Source: JAZGBC01 sp036444495 (GTDB lineage Bacteria; Pseudomonadota; Alphaproteobacteria; Kiloniellales; J153). Taken from it: a DNA stretch of 37,894 bases. The notes under the pieces are model-generated. The model was not told the DNA's origin, searched no databases, and worked only from the letters and a program-made list of their open reading frames with translations. Made by a program: the position numbers and the translations under genes. Numbering within the stretch: position 1 is the stretch's first letter; each line of letters opens with the position of its first letter. The stretch is taken from contig JAZGBC010000143.1 in the NCBI GenBank assembly GCA_036444495.1, forward strand, positions 1 through 37,894, written 5' to 3'. Positions 1 through 8,684 of the stretch are shown here, one piece after another.

Positions 1-1301
<1,301 letters not shown>

Positions 1302-1364
1302 GGGCCCAATTGATCCCACCGCCGGCCCGCCGAGTCACGCCGTATGTCCTGTATGTCCTGTGGA

Positions 1365-1393
1365 TTGCGGGGAAATCTGCCCCGCCCTATGGT
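1365..1393 (+). promoter_or_regulatory. Candidate sigma-70 promoter for the homocysteine methyltransferase gene
   Basis: TTGCGG (1365–1370) and TATGGT (1388–1393) are separated by 17 bases, about 25 bases before the start codon at 1423. The 121-bp divergent gap also holds two tandem copies of TATGTCCTG (1343–1360). Called by eye only. Confidence 0.4.
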
Positions 1394-1422
1394 TGCCGCC
1401 AACAAATTAGGTACGCATCGCA

Positions 1423-2325
1423 ATGACGGGACGTACGACTATTCTCGACGGCGGCATGGGCCGGGAGCTGCTGCGCATGGGGGCGCCCTTCCACCAGCCG
1501 GAATGGTCGGCGCTGGCGCTCATGGAGGCGCCGGACAGAGTCGCCCAGGCTCACGGGGCCTTCATTGCCGCCGGCGCCGAGGTCATCACGACCAACAGCT
1601 ACGCCCTGGTCCCTTTCCATATCGGCGAGGAACGCTTTGCCGGCGACGGGCGACGGCTGGCCGGCCTGGCCGGACGCTTGGCGCGCGAGGCCGCCGACGC
1701 CGCCGGGGGCCGGGTTCTGGTGGCGGGTTCGCTGCCGCCGCTCTTCGGCTCCTACCGGCCCGACCTCTTCGACGCGGGGCGCGCCCCGGCGCTGCTCGAA
1801 GCGTTGGTCGAGGGCCTCTCGCCCCATATCGACCTTTGGCTCGGCGAAACCCTGGGTTCCCTCGCGGAGGCGGACGCCGTAAGGACGGCGCTCACCGGCG
1901 ACGCACGTCCCCTGTGGATTTCCTTCACTTTGGCCGACGAAGGGGTGGACCTGTTCGACCCCTGCCTGCGCTCCGGCGAGCCCGTCGCCGACGCCGTTCA
2001 GGCCGCGCTCCGCATGGAGGCCGCCGCCCTCCTGTTCAATTGCAGCCAGCCCGAGGTCATGGGCCCGGCCGTCGGGAGCGCCCGGCGGAGGCTTGCCGAA
2101 CTGGGCGCGGCGCTAACGATCGGTGTCTACGCCAACACCTATTTTCCGAAGGACGTGAGCGCACGGGCGAACGAAGAACTCACCGGCGATCTGCGCGCGG
2201 ACCTGGACCCGCCGCACTATCTCGCCTTCGCGAAGGATTGGGTCGGCCAAGGCGCCGAGATCGTCGGCGGCTGCTGCGGCATCGGCCCCGAGCATATCGC
2301 CGCCCTGCGCGCCGCCCTTCCGTAA
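1423..2325 (+). CDS. Homocysteine S-methyltransferase family protein
   Basis: Zinc-dependent methyltransferase-like protein of 300 residues, the usual length of the MmuM / homocysteine S-methyltransferase domain, which moves a methyl group from S-methylmethionine or a related donor to homocysteine to give methionine. The TIM barrel opens with ILDGGMGREL. The three zinc-binding cysteines are present: Cys207 in LLFNCSQPE and Cys284-Cys285 in IVGGCCGIGPEH. No cobalamin or folate domain is attached, so it is not MetH. No clear Shine-Dalgarno sequence precedes the ATG. It is a single plus-strand gene inserted between lolD and dnaE; its stop is 8 bases from the lolD stop on the other strand. The true methyl donor cannot be read from the sequence; betaine or selenohomocysteine-type substrates are also known in this family. 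Confidence 0.88.
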   Translation: MTGRTTILDGGMGRELLRMGAPFHQPEWSALALMEAPDRVAQAHGAFIAAGAEVITTNSYALVPFHIGEERFAGDGRRLAGLAGRLAREAADAAGGRVLVAGSLPPLFGSYRPDLFDAGRAPALLEALVEGLSPHIDLWLGETLGSLAEADAVRTALTGDARPLWISFTLADEGVDLFDPCLRSGEPVADAVQAALRMEAAALLFNCSQPEVMGPAVGSARRRLAELGAALTIGVYANTYFPKDVSARANEELTGDLRADLDPPHYLAFAKDWVGQGAEIVGGCCGIGPEHIAALRAALP

Positions 2326-2333
2326 GGCTGGTA

Positions 2334-3008
2334 TTAAGTCACGCTGCCGTCTTCGATCCTGAGGGTGCGGTCCATGCGCGCGGCCAGGTCCATGTTGTGG
2401 GTGCCGATAAGCGCGGCCAGCCCCGCCCCGCGCACCAGCTCGAGCAGCATGGCGAAGACATCGTCGGCGGTGTGCGGGTCCAGGTTGCCCGTGGGCTCGT
2501 CGGCGAAGAGGATCGCCGGCCCGTTCGCCAGGCCGCGAGCGATGGCCACGCGCTGTTGCTCGCCACCGGAAAGACGCGCCGGACGGTGCTCGGCGCGCTC
2601 GGACAGCCCCACGGTGGCGAGCAGCTCCTCGGCGCGGGCCCGCGCCTCGCCGCGCGGCCGCCCGGCGATCATCTGCGGCAGGACCACGTTCTCCAGCGCC
2701 GAGAATTCGGGCAGCAGGTGGTGATACTGATAGACGAAGCCGACGGTCTCGCGCCGCAGCGCCGTGCGCGCGTTGTCGTCGAGCGCCGAGGTGGCCTGCC
2801 CGCCGATCACCACCTCGCCGGAATCGGCCTGCTCCAGTAGCCCGGCGATGTGCAGCAGCGTGGATTTGCCCGAGCCCGAGGGCCCGACCAGGGCGATCAG
2901 CTCGCCGGGGCGCAACTCCAGGCTGACGTCGTGCAAAACGTTCAGCTCCTTGCCGCCCTGGCGGAAGGTCTTGGCGATATTCTCCAGGCGCAGGCCGCCC
3001 TCACTCAT
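2334..3008 (-). CDS. lolD: Lipoprotein-releasing ABC transporter ATP-binding protein LolD
   Basis: Cytoplasmic ATPase of the Lol system, which lifts lipoproteins out of the inner membrane and hands them to LolA for transport to the outer membrane. It has 224 residues, typical of LolD. Walker A is GPSGSGKS (42–49), the Q-loop region is VYQYHHLLPEFSALENV (about 92–108), a LolD-type sequence, the ABC signature is LSGGEQQR (146–153), Walker B is ILFADE (166–171), and the switch histidine is His204 in GTHN. The start overlaps the end of lolC by 8 bases, so the two are translationally coupled. A MacB-type exporter ATPase is the main alternative; the LolC partner and the dnaE/proS neighbourhood argue for LolD. 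Confidence 0.94.
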   Translation of the reverse strand: MSEGGLRLENIAKTFRQGGKELNVLHDVSLELRPGELIALVGPSGSGKSTLLHIAGLLEQADSGEVVIGGQATSALDDNARTALRRETVGFVYQYHHLLPEFSALENVVLPQMIAGRPRGEARARAEELLATVGLSERAEHRPARLSGGEQQRVAIARGLANGPAILFADEPTGNLDPHTADDVFAMLLELVRGAGLAALIGTHNMDLAARMDRTLRIEDGSVT

Positions 3009-4263
3009 AGCGCAGGGCCTCCACCGGATCGAGGCGCGCCGCGCGCCAGGCCGGGAGAAGCGGCGCCAGGAAGGACCAGAACAGCGCCATGGCCACGACC
3101 TCGGCCACCTCCCGCCAGTCGATGATGGCCGGAATCTGCGACAGAAAGCGGACCTCGGCGTTCCACAGGTCGGTGCCCATCAGGCTTTCCAGTCCGTGCT
3201 GGATGCTCTGGATGTTTTCGGTGAAGACCAGCCCGAGCGCGAAGCCGAACAGCGTGCCGATCACACCGATGCTCGCCCCGCTCATGAAAAAGATGCGCAG
3301 CACCATGCCGCGGGTCGCCCCCATGGTGCGCAGCACCGCGATGTCCCGCCCCTTGCCCTTCACCAGCATGATCTGGCCCGAGAGGATGTTGAAGGCCGCC
3401 ACCAGGATGATGAGCGAGAGGATCAGGAACATGACGTTCCGTTCCACCTTGATGGCGTTGAAAAAGCCGGAGTTGGACTGCTGCCAGTCGAGGGTGCGGA
3501 AGCCCGGGCCGAGCGACTGCATGATGCGCCAGCGCAGGTCGCGCACGCGGTCCGGGTCCTCGGCGAAGATCTCGATGCCATTGACCCGCTCGGGCAGGCG
3601 GAAGAAGAGCTGCGCGGCGGAGAGCGGCATGTAGACGAAGCTGCTGTCGTATTCGTACATGCCCACTTCGAAGAGCGCGGCGATGCGGTAGGCCTTGAGC
3701 CGGGGCATGGTGCCCATGACGGTGGTGGTGCCCTGGGGTGAAATCAAGGTGAGCGCATCGCCCACCTCGAGGCCCAGTTGCTCGGCCAGGCGGGTGCCGA
3801 TCAGGACCATGTCCCCGCGGCGCGCGCCCTCGCCCGGGAAATCGTCGAGCGAGCCGGCCTTGATGTTGTCCGCGATAAGCGCCCGGGCCTTGAGGTCCGC
3901 CGGGCGCAGGCCGCGCACCAGGCCGCCGCTGGCGTTTCCCTTGGCGCTGACCATGACCTGACCCTGTATGAGCGGGGTCACGGTCAAGACCCCGGGCAGC
4001 GCGCGCAACTTGGCCACGGCGGAATCGAAGTCCGCGATGGGGGCTTCGGAGCCGTAGACGGTCAGGTGTCCATTCACGCCCAGGATGCGGCCCAGGAGCT
4101 CGTGGCGGAAGCCGTTCATCACCGCCATGACGATGATGAGCGTGGCCACACCGAGCGCGATGCCGAGCAGGGAGAAGCCGGCGATGACCGAGATAAAGCC
4201 CTCCTCCCGCCGGGCGCGGAGATAGCGCAGCGCGACCAGGCGTTCGAAGGGGCTGAAGATCAT
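3001..4263 (-). CDS. lolC: Lipoprotein-releasing ABC transporter permease (LolC/LolE type)
   Basis: Inner-membrane permease partner of LolD, 420 residues. One transmembrane segment lies near the N-terminus (about 23–50, FISVIAGFSLLGIALGVATLII), followed by a large periplasmic domain of about 215 residues, then three more membrane segments starting near VMFLILSLIILVAAFNILSG and ending before the C-terminal DPVEALRYE. This is the MacB/FtsX-like layout of LolC and LolE. Only one permease gene is present next to lolD, so the complex is probably a homodimer, or the second subunit is elsewhere. The gene begins 9 bases after the proS stop codon on the same strand, so proS, lolC and lolD are probably one transcript. 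Confidence 0.93.
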   Translation of the reverse strand: MIFSPFERLVALRYLRARREEGFISVIAGFSLLGIALGVATLIIVMAVMNGFRHELLGRILGVNGHLTVYGSEAPIADFDSAVAKLRALPGVLTVTPLIQGQVMVSAKGNASGGLVRGLRPADLKARALIADNIKAGSLDDFPGEGARRGDMVLIGTRLAEQLGLEVGDALTLISPQGTTTVMGTMPRLKAYRIAALFEVGMYEYDSSFVYMPLSAAQLFFRLPERVNGIEIFAEDPDRVRDLRWRIMQSLGPGFRTLDWQQSNSGFFNAIKVERNVMFLILSLIILVAAFNILSGQIMLVKGKGRDIAVLRTMGATRGMVLRIFFMSGASIGVIGTLFGFALGLVFTENIQSIQHGLESLMGTDLWNAEVRFLSQIPAIIDWREVAEVVAMALFWSFLAPLLPAWRAARLDPVEALRYE

Positions 4264-4272
4264 GTGTTTCGC

Positions 4273-5592
4273 CTAGGCGGTCAGCCGCGCCAGCGCCGAC
4301 TCGAGGGACAACTCCTCGCGTTCGCCGCCGCGCCGCTCCTTGAGCTCCACCAGGCCCTTGTCCAGCCCGCGCGGGCCGATGATGAGCTGCCAGGGCAGGC
4401 CGATCAGGTCCATGCCGTTGAACTTGGCGCCGGGGCGCTCGTCGCGGTCGTCGTAGAGCACCTCGACCCCGGCACCGCCGAGCTTTGCGTAGGTCTCGTC
4501 GCAGGCCTGGGTGCAGGCGGCGTCCGCCGTCTTGAGGTTCATCAGCCCCACCTTGAAGGGCGCCACCGGCTCGGGCCAGATGATACCGGCCTCGTCGTGG
4601 CTCGCCTCGATCACCGCGCCCACCAGGCGCGAGACCCCGATGCCGTAGGAGCCCATGTGCACCGCTACCTGCTCGTCCTCCGGGGTCGCCACCAGGGCGC
4701 CCAGGGGCTCGGAGTACTTGGTGCCGAAATAGAAGATGTGCCCCACCTCGATGCCGCGGCGGTTCAGCCGCTTGTCCTCCGGCACCTCCTTCTCGAAGAC
4801 GGCCTGATCGTGCTTGTCGTCGGTGCGGGCATAGAGCTTGGTCCAGGATTGGACCAGGGGTTCGAGATCGGCCTCGTAGTCGACCGCCGAGCCGAGCACG
4901 TCGAAATCGACGAAATCCCGGTGGCAGAAGACCTCGCTCTCGCCGGTATCGGCCAGGATGATGAACTCGTGACTCAGGTTCCCGCCGATGGGCCCGGTAT
5001 CCGCCTCCATGGGAATGGCCTTCAGCCCCATGCGCGCGAAGGTTCTCAGGTACGACACGAACATCTTGTTGTAAGCACGCTTGGAACCTTCGTAATCCAG
5101 ATCGAATGAATAGTTGTCCTTCATGAGGAACTCGCGCCCGCGCATGACCCCGAAGCGCGGCCGCACTTCGTCGCGGAACTTCCACTGGATGTGGTAGAGC
5201 ATCTTGGGCAGGTCGCGGTAGCTCTTCACCGCGGAGCGGAAGATATCGGTGATCAGCTCCTCGTTGGTGGGCCCATAGAGCATCTCGCGCCCGTGGCGGT
5301 CCTCGATGCGCAGCATTTCCTTGCCGTAGTCGTCGTAGCGCCCCGACTGCTTCCACAAATCGGCCGACTGGATCGTCGGCATGAGCACTTCATGGGCGCC
5401 GCTGCGGTCCTGTTCCTCGCGCACGATCCGCTCGATCTTCTTGAGCACGCGCAAGCCGAGCGGCAGCCAGGAGTAGATGCCGGCGCTGGCCTGGCGGATC
5501 ATGCCGGCGCGCAGCATGAGGCGGTGCGAGACGATCTCCGCCTCGGCCGGCGTTTCCTTCATGGTGGGCAGGAAATAGGCGGATAGGCGCAA
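4273..5592 (-). CDS. proS: Prolyl-tRNA synthetase, short alphaproteobacterial form
   Basis: Class II aminoacyl-tRNA synthetase that charges tRNA-Pro with proline. The 439 residues contain TNEE (109–112), motif 2 FRDEVRPRFGVMRGREF (139–155), motif 3 GSYGIGVSR (314–322) and a C-terminal anticodon-binding domain. Most bacterial ProRS enzymes have about 570 residues because an editing domain of roughly 180 residues sits between motifs 2 and 3; here that space holds only a short remnant (about 225–275), as known for alphaproteobacteria. Clearing of alanyl-tRNA-Pro must therefore rely on a separate trans-editing protein, which is not in this window. It is the first gene of a proS-lolC-lolD set, with its own promoter candidate at 5671–5699. 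Confidence 0.97.
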   Translation of the reverse strand: MRLSAYFLPTMKETPAEAEIVSHRLMLRAGMIRQASAGIYSWLPLGLRVLKKIERIVREEQDRSGAHEVLMPTIQSADLWKQSGRYDDYGKEMLRIEDRHGREMLYGPTNEELITDIFRSAVKSYRDLPKMLYHIQWKFRDEVRPRFGVMRGREFLMKDNYSFDLDYEGSKRAYNKMFVSYLRTFARMGLKAIPMEADTGPIGGNLSHEFIILADTGESEVFCHRDFVDFDVLGSAVDYEADLEPLVQSWTKLYARTDDKHDQAVFEKEVPEDKRLNRRGIEVGHIFYFGTKYSEPLGALVATPEDEQVAVHMGSYGIGVSRLVGAVIEASHDEAGIIWPEPVAPFKVGLMNLKTADAACTQACDETYAKLGGAGVEVLYDDRDERPGAKFNGMDLIGLPWQLIIGPRGLDKGLVELKERRGGEREELSLESALARLTA

Positions 5593-5670
5593 TCGAACCC
5601 CCTACTTGCGGGCGCCGGCCGGCGTACGCGGACCGGGACGGCGAATCGCGCCCCGGGCCAAGTCCGCTGA

Positions 5671-5699
5671 TGTATATGAGAAGGCCTAGGCCTTGTCCA
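5671..5699 (-). promoter_or_regulatory. Promoter candidate for proS with a palindrome in the spacer
   Basis: Read on the minus strand, TGGACA (5699–5694) and TATACA (5676–5671) are 17 bases apart, close to the sigma-70 consensus, with the start of transcription expected near 5664, about 70 bases before the proS ATG. A perfect 14-bp palindrome, AAGGCCTAGGCCTT (5681–5694), fills almost the whole spacer and could be an operator. The 144-bp gap holds no gene. Confidence 0.6.
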
Positions 5700-5736
5700 T
5701 GCTGGGCGGGGCTCATGCCGCCCCGTTTGGGCAGCG

Positions 5737-6177
5737 CTATTGCCGATCGCGCATGATCTTCTGGCAGCGCGCGGCCAGTTCCGCCTCGGCCTCGTCCTGC
5801 AACGGCTGGCCGTTGTAGTAGAAGCGGCCGTTCTCGTAGACCACCTCGCCGACATCGGCGTGAGTCTGGTACTGGTCCGGGTCGATGGGGATGCCGAAGC
5901 GCTCGAAAATATCCACCTCGATATCGAGCGTAATGGTCTCCGGGAGCTCGATGCGCGGGGCGCCGCCCAGGTCGGCCGGCGCCACCGGATTGCCATAGAC
6001 ATCCACGCCGGGCTGGTACGTCGCATCGGGTGCTGGCACATGCTTGACAAGGCGCGCGCAGTCGGCCTTTGTGATGCTCACTTGAAGCGACTCCTGCGCC
6101 GCCGCCGGGGACGCCGTCACGGCCGGAAGAAGAAGCAGCAGGGCCTGCAACAGACGAAGGTTTCGGCGCCCGGTCAT
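5737..6177 (-). CDS. Conserved exported protein of unknown function
   Basis: A 146-residue protein whose function I do not recognise. Residues 1–28 form a clear Sec signal peptide: positive MTGRRNLR, a leucine-rich core and a cleavage site after ASPAAAQ. The mature part has a cysteine near each end (Cys40 and Cys138), which could form a disulfide in the periplasm. It contains YQPGVDVYGNPVAPADLGG (about 54–72), a strand-rich middle (TITLDIEVDIF) and GEVVYENGRFYYNGQPL (about 110–126). From memory, proteins with this VDVxGxxVAPADLxG and NGQPL pattern occur widely in Rhodospirillales without a known role. It lies upstream of proS in the same direction and is divergent from the purine permease at 6292. 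There is no lipobox cysteine after the signal peptide, so it is probably soluble. Confidence 0.82.
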   Translation of the reverse strand: MTGRRNLRLLQALLLLLPAVTASPAAAQESLQVSITKADCARLVKHVPAPDATYQPGVDVYGNPVAPADLGGAPRIELPETITLDIEVDIFERFGIPIDPDQYQTHADVGEVVYENGRFYYNGQPLQDEAEAELAARCQKIMRDRQ

Positions 6178-6291
6178 GACTCAAGGCTAGAACCGGGAGC
6201 TTTAATAAAGCAATAAGAAGCCGGGCGGGCGCCCAAGGGGACAAAGGGCCGCCGACCCGTGCCAATCCAAACACGGCAAGGGGGGAAAACC

Positions 6292-7581
6292 ATGCTGTCG
6301 TCTTACTTCAAGCTGGCCGAGAACGGCACCACGGTGCGGACCGAAATTCTGGCCGGGATCACCACCTTCCTGACCATGGCCTACATCACCGTCGTCAACC
6401 CGTCGATCCTGTCGGACGCAGGCATGGACTTCGGCGCGGTCTTCGTCGCCACCTGCCTGGCCGCCGCGCTGGGCACGCTCATCATGGGGCTTTACGCCAA
6501 CTATCCCATCGCGCTGGCGCCCGGCATGGGGCTCAACGCCTTCTTCACCTACGGCGTGGTCCTGGGCATGGGCTACGTCTGGCAGACGGCGCTGGGCGCG
6601 GTCTTCATCTCGGGCATCATGTTCATCATCCTGAGCGTGCTGCCGGTGCGCGAGTGGATCATCAACGCCATCCCCAAAGGTTTGAAGATGGCGATTTCCG
6701 CGGGCATCGGCCTGTTCCTGGCGATCATCGCGCTCAAGAACGCGGGCGTCGTGGTGGACCACCCGGCCACGCTCGTCACCCTGGGCGATCCGACCTCCTG
6801 GCCGGTCATCCTGGCCTTTCTCGGCTTCTTCGTGATCGTCGCCCTCGATCACCTGAAGGTGCCCGGCGCGGTGATCATCGGCATCCTCGCCGTCACCGTC
6901 GTGGGCGTGGCGCTCGGCGTCTCGGAATGGAAGGGCCTGGTCTCCATGCCGCCCGATCCCAGCCCCACCTTCCTGCAGCTCGACCTCGGCGGGGCGCTGC
7001 AGATCGGCCTCATCAGCATCGTCTTCACCTTCCTCTTCGTCGATCTCTTCGACACCGCCGGCACGCTCATCGGCCTGGCGCACCGGGCGGGGCTTCTGGA
7101 CGAGCAAGGCCGCCTGCCGCGCCTGGGCAAGGCGCTGATCGCCGACAGCAGCGCGACCGCCGCCGGCGCGCTCTTCGGCACCTCGACCACGACCAGCTAT
7201 ATCGAGAGCGCGGCCGGCATCAACGCCGGTGGCCGCACGGGCCTGACGGCGGTCACGGTGGCGGTCCTGTTCCTGCTGGCGCTCTTCTTCGCGCCCCTGG
7301 CCCAGACCGTGCCGGCCTACGCCACCGCGCCCGCGCTCCTGTTCGTGGCCTGCCTCATGACCCGGGGCCTGGCCGAGATCGACTGGGACGACGTGACCGA
7401 ATCGGCGCCCGCGGTGGTCACCGCCATCGCCATGCCGCTGACTTTCTCCATCGCCAACGGCCTGGGTATCGGCTTCATTACCTATGCGGCGATCAAGATC
7501 ATGAGCGGCCGCGTGGCCGACTGCCCGCCGGCGGTCTATGTCATCGCCGCCCTGTTCCTGCTCAAGTTCGCCCTGCTTTAG
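6292..7581 (+). CDS. NCS2-family purine permease (guanine/hypoxanthine/adenine type)
   Basis: Integral membrane proton-coupled nucleobase importer of 429 residues, very hydrophobic with about 12–14 membrane segments. It belongs to the AzgA-like branch of NCS2 (the branch of GhxP and AdeP), shown by TEILAGITTFLTMAYI near the N-terminus, APGMGLNAFFTYGVV (about 76–90), FLFVDLFDTAGTLIG, and GTSTTTSYIESAAGI (about 296–310), the substrate-site region of the family. The ATG at 6292 is preceded by AAGGGGGG at a good distance; an upstream in-frame GTG (6259) lacks a binding site and would add eleven polar residues. It stands alone on the plus strand between minus-strand genes. No purine riboswitch is visible in the 114-bp leader. 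The exact base transported cannot be told. Confidence 0.93.
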   Translation: MLSSYFKLAENGTTVRTEILAGITTFLTMAYITVVNPSILSDAGMDFGAVFVATCLAAALGTLIMGLYANYPIALAPGMGLNAFFTYGVVLGMGYVWQTALGAVFISGIMFIILSVLPVREWIINAIPKGLKMAISAGIGLFLAIIALKNAGVVVDHPATLVTLGDPTSWPVILAFLGFFVIVALDHLKVPGAVIIGILAVTVVGVALGVSEWKGLVSMPPDPSPTFLQLDLGGALQIGLISIVFTFLFVDLFDTAGTLIGLAHRAGLLDEQGRLPRLGKALIADSSATAAGALFGTSTTTSYIESAAGINAGGRTGLTAVTVAVLFLLALFFAPLAQTVPAYATAPALLFVACLMTRGLAEIDWDDVTESAPAVVTAIAMPLTFSIANGLGIGFITYAAIKIMSGRVADCPPAVYVIAALFLLKFALL

Positions 7582-7645
7582 GCACCGTGGCGGGAGCAAA
7601 GCAGCCTAAATACCCGTAATGATTGAAAAAACCGGGAAAAGACTG

Positions 7646-7674
7646 GTGACGGGGTAGGGCTATTCCGCTAGACT
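7646..7674 (+). promoter_or_regulatory. Promoter candidate for the small RNA
   Basis: GTGACG (7646–7651) and TAGACT (7669–7674) are 17 bases apart, giving an expected transcription start near 7681. It lies about 65 bases after the permease stop, so the downstream RNA has its own promoter. Confidence 0.55.
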
Positions 7675-7680
7675 CCGTCG

Positions 7681-7831
7681 CCTATAAAAAAACGTGCGAC
7701 ATAAGCATGGCCCGAGTTTGGGGAGGAGCCGCCGGTAAGGCGGTCGAGCGGGGAGAAATTCCCGCTTGTAACAAAGGCCTATAAGCCGTCAAGGCGATGG
7801 CAAGCGAGCTTGGCTGGCTTGCCATTTTTTT
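7681..7831 (+). ncRNA. Structured small RNA, family not recognised
   Basis: An isolated transcription unit of about 150 nt between the convergent permease and glycosylase genes. It has a promoter candidate, two internal stem-loops (CCGCC 7729–7733 with GGCGG 7739–7743; AGCGGG 7747–7752 with CCCGCT 7761–7766), and a strong intrinsic terminator. It does not match the conserved cores I know for SRP RNA, RNase P RNA, tmRNA or common riboswitches, and no gene follows on this strand, so it is not a leader. Its size would fit a 6S-type RNA, but I cannot show the long hairpin with a central bubble. It also contains a 25-codon reading frame (7707–7784, starting MARVWGGAAGK) without a ribosome binding site, so a small peptide cannot be ruled out. 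Confidence 0.55.
7797..7831 (+). terminator. Intrinsic terminator of the small RNA
   Basis: ATGGCAAGC (7797–7805) pairs perfectly with GCTTGCCAT (7817–7825) across an 11-nt loop and runs into seven T residues. There is no T run on the other strand, so it acts on plus-strand transcripts only. Confidence 0.9.
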
Positions 7832-7857
7832 ATGCGGCGAGGTCCCTTCCCGCCCCC

Positions 7858-8400
7858 TTAGACAACCCCCATCCAGGGCGGCCCGAGGGCGGCGATCCGC
7901 GCGAAGACCGGGCAGTCCTCCCGGTGCGTACCCGGCAGGTAGCCGATGGACATGAGGAACTCGCCGGTGATCTCCCCACCGGTGAACTTAAAGGTCTTCT
8001 TGAACAGCTTCACCCAGCCGTCCTTGCCGAGCGGATGCTGGGCGGCGAGCCAGGCGGCGAAGCTGCCGTGGCTGTCGCGCAGGGCCTGGATGCGCCGCGC
8101 GTTCTCGATCACCGCGTCCACCTTGAGCCGGTTGCGAATAATGCCGGCGTCCGCCAGAAGCCGCGCCCGCTCGGCCTCGCCGTAGGCCGCGACCTGGTCC
8201 ACCTCGAATCCCTCGAAGGCGGCGCGGAAATTGGCCCGCTTTTTCAGCATCAGTTCCCAGGACAGGCCGGCCTGGTTGATCTCCAGCGCCAGGCGCTCGA
8301 AGAGGACGGACTCCTCCTGCACGGGAAAGCCGTATTCCCGGTCGTGGTAAGGCCCGTGCAGGGGATGGCCTGGGGCGAAATCGCAGTAGTAATCGGTCAT
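7858..8400 (-). CDS. DNA-3-methyladenine glycosylase I (Tag family)
   Basis: Base excision repair enzyme that removes 3-methyladenine from alkylated DNA. It has 180 residues, close to the family length of about 187. The Tag zinc site is complete: Cys6 and His19 (YHDREYG) near the N-terminus, and His159 and Cys163 in THREDCPVF near the C-terminus. The base-recognition block LEINQAGLSW contains Glu40 and Trp48, matching Glu38 and Trp46 of the E. coli enzyme. The N-terminal sequence MTDYYCDFAPGHP differs from the usual RCxW start. I chose the ATG at 8400 because the reading frame further upstream overlaps DUF1467 out of frame; an AAGG binding site overlaps the DUF1467 stop. It follows DUF1467 by 11 bases and is probably co-transcribed. 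Confidence 0.9.
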   Translation of the reverse strand: MTDYYCDFAPGHPLHGPYHDREYGFPVQEESVLFERLALEINQAGLSWELMLKKRANFRAAFEGFEVDQVAAYGEAERARLLADAGIIRNRLKVDAVIENARRIQALRDSHGSFAAWLAAQHPLGKDGWVKLFKKTFKFTGGEITGEFLMSIGYLPGTHREDCPVFARIAALGPPWMGVV

Positions 8401-8411
8401 CGCCAGGCGCC

Positions 8412-8648
8412 TTAAAACCCGCGCACCGGGATCAGATCGGACTCGATGACGTAGTAGGTAACGCCCCAGAGGATGGCGGAGATCACCGTGGTGGCCGCAG
8501 CCTTGCGCCAGAGCATGGGATTCTCCGGCGCGCTGGTGGCGTGCCCGGGCTCCTGTTCCTCGGGCACGTGCACGCCCCAGGGCAGCACCGCGAAAAGCAC
8601 GACCCACCAGATGATGATGAAGACCATGAGGCCGCTGAACCAGGTGAT
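8412..8648 (-). CDS. DUF1467 family small membrane protein, probable ATC start
   Basis: Small inner-membrane protein of unknown function, found next to mce and proS in many alphaproteobacteria. It has two membrane segments: VFIIIWWVVLFAVLPWGV at the start and a second near TTVISAILWGVTYYVI, joined by a polar stretch with NPMLWRKAAATT. The first ATG in frame is at 8627, but it lies inside the expected N-terminus and has no binding site. Seven codons upstream, at 8646–8648, an ATC follows a perfect AAAGGAG (8656–8662) by 7 bases, and translation from there gives (M)TWFSGLMVFIIIWW, the usual start of this family. So either ATC initiates or an ATG was changed. From the ATC the product has 78 residues; from the ATG, 71. 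Confidence 0.82.
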   Translation of the reverse strand: MTWFSGLMVFIIIWWVVLFAVLPWGVHVPEEQEPGHATSAPENPMLWRKAAATTVISAILWGVTYYVIESDLIPVRGF

Positions 8649-8684
8649 GGCCGCACTCCTTTCGCTACCAGACGCAGCGTTGAT

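Noticed and set aside
3005..5356. 783-residue minus-strand frame across lolC and proS
   Set aside because: Out-of-frame reading of two well-supported genes, Arg/Gly/Pro-rich with no domain.
7681..7831. Purine riboswitch for the permease
   Set aside because: The RNA lies after the permease gene, not before it, and no conserved purine aptamer core is seen.
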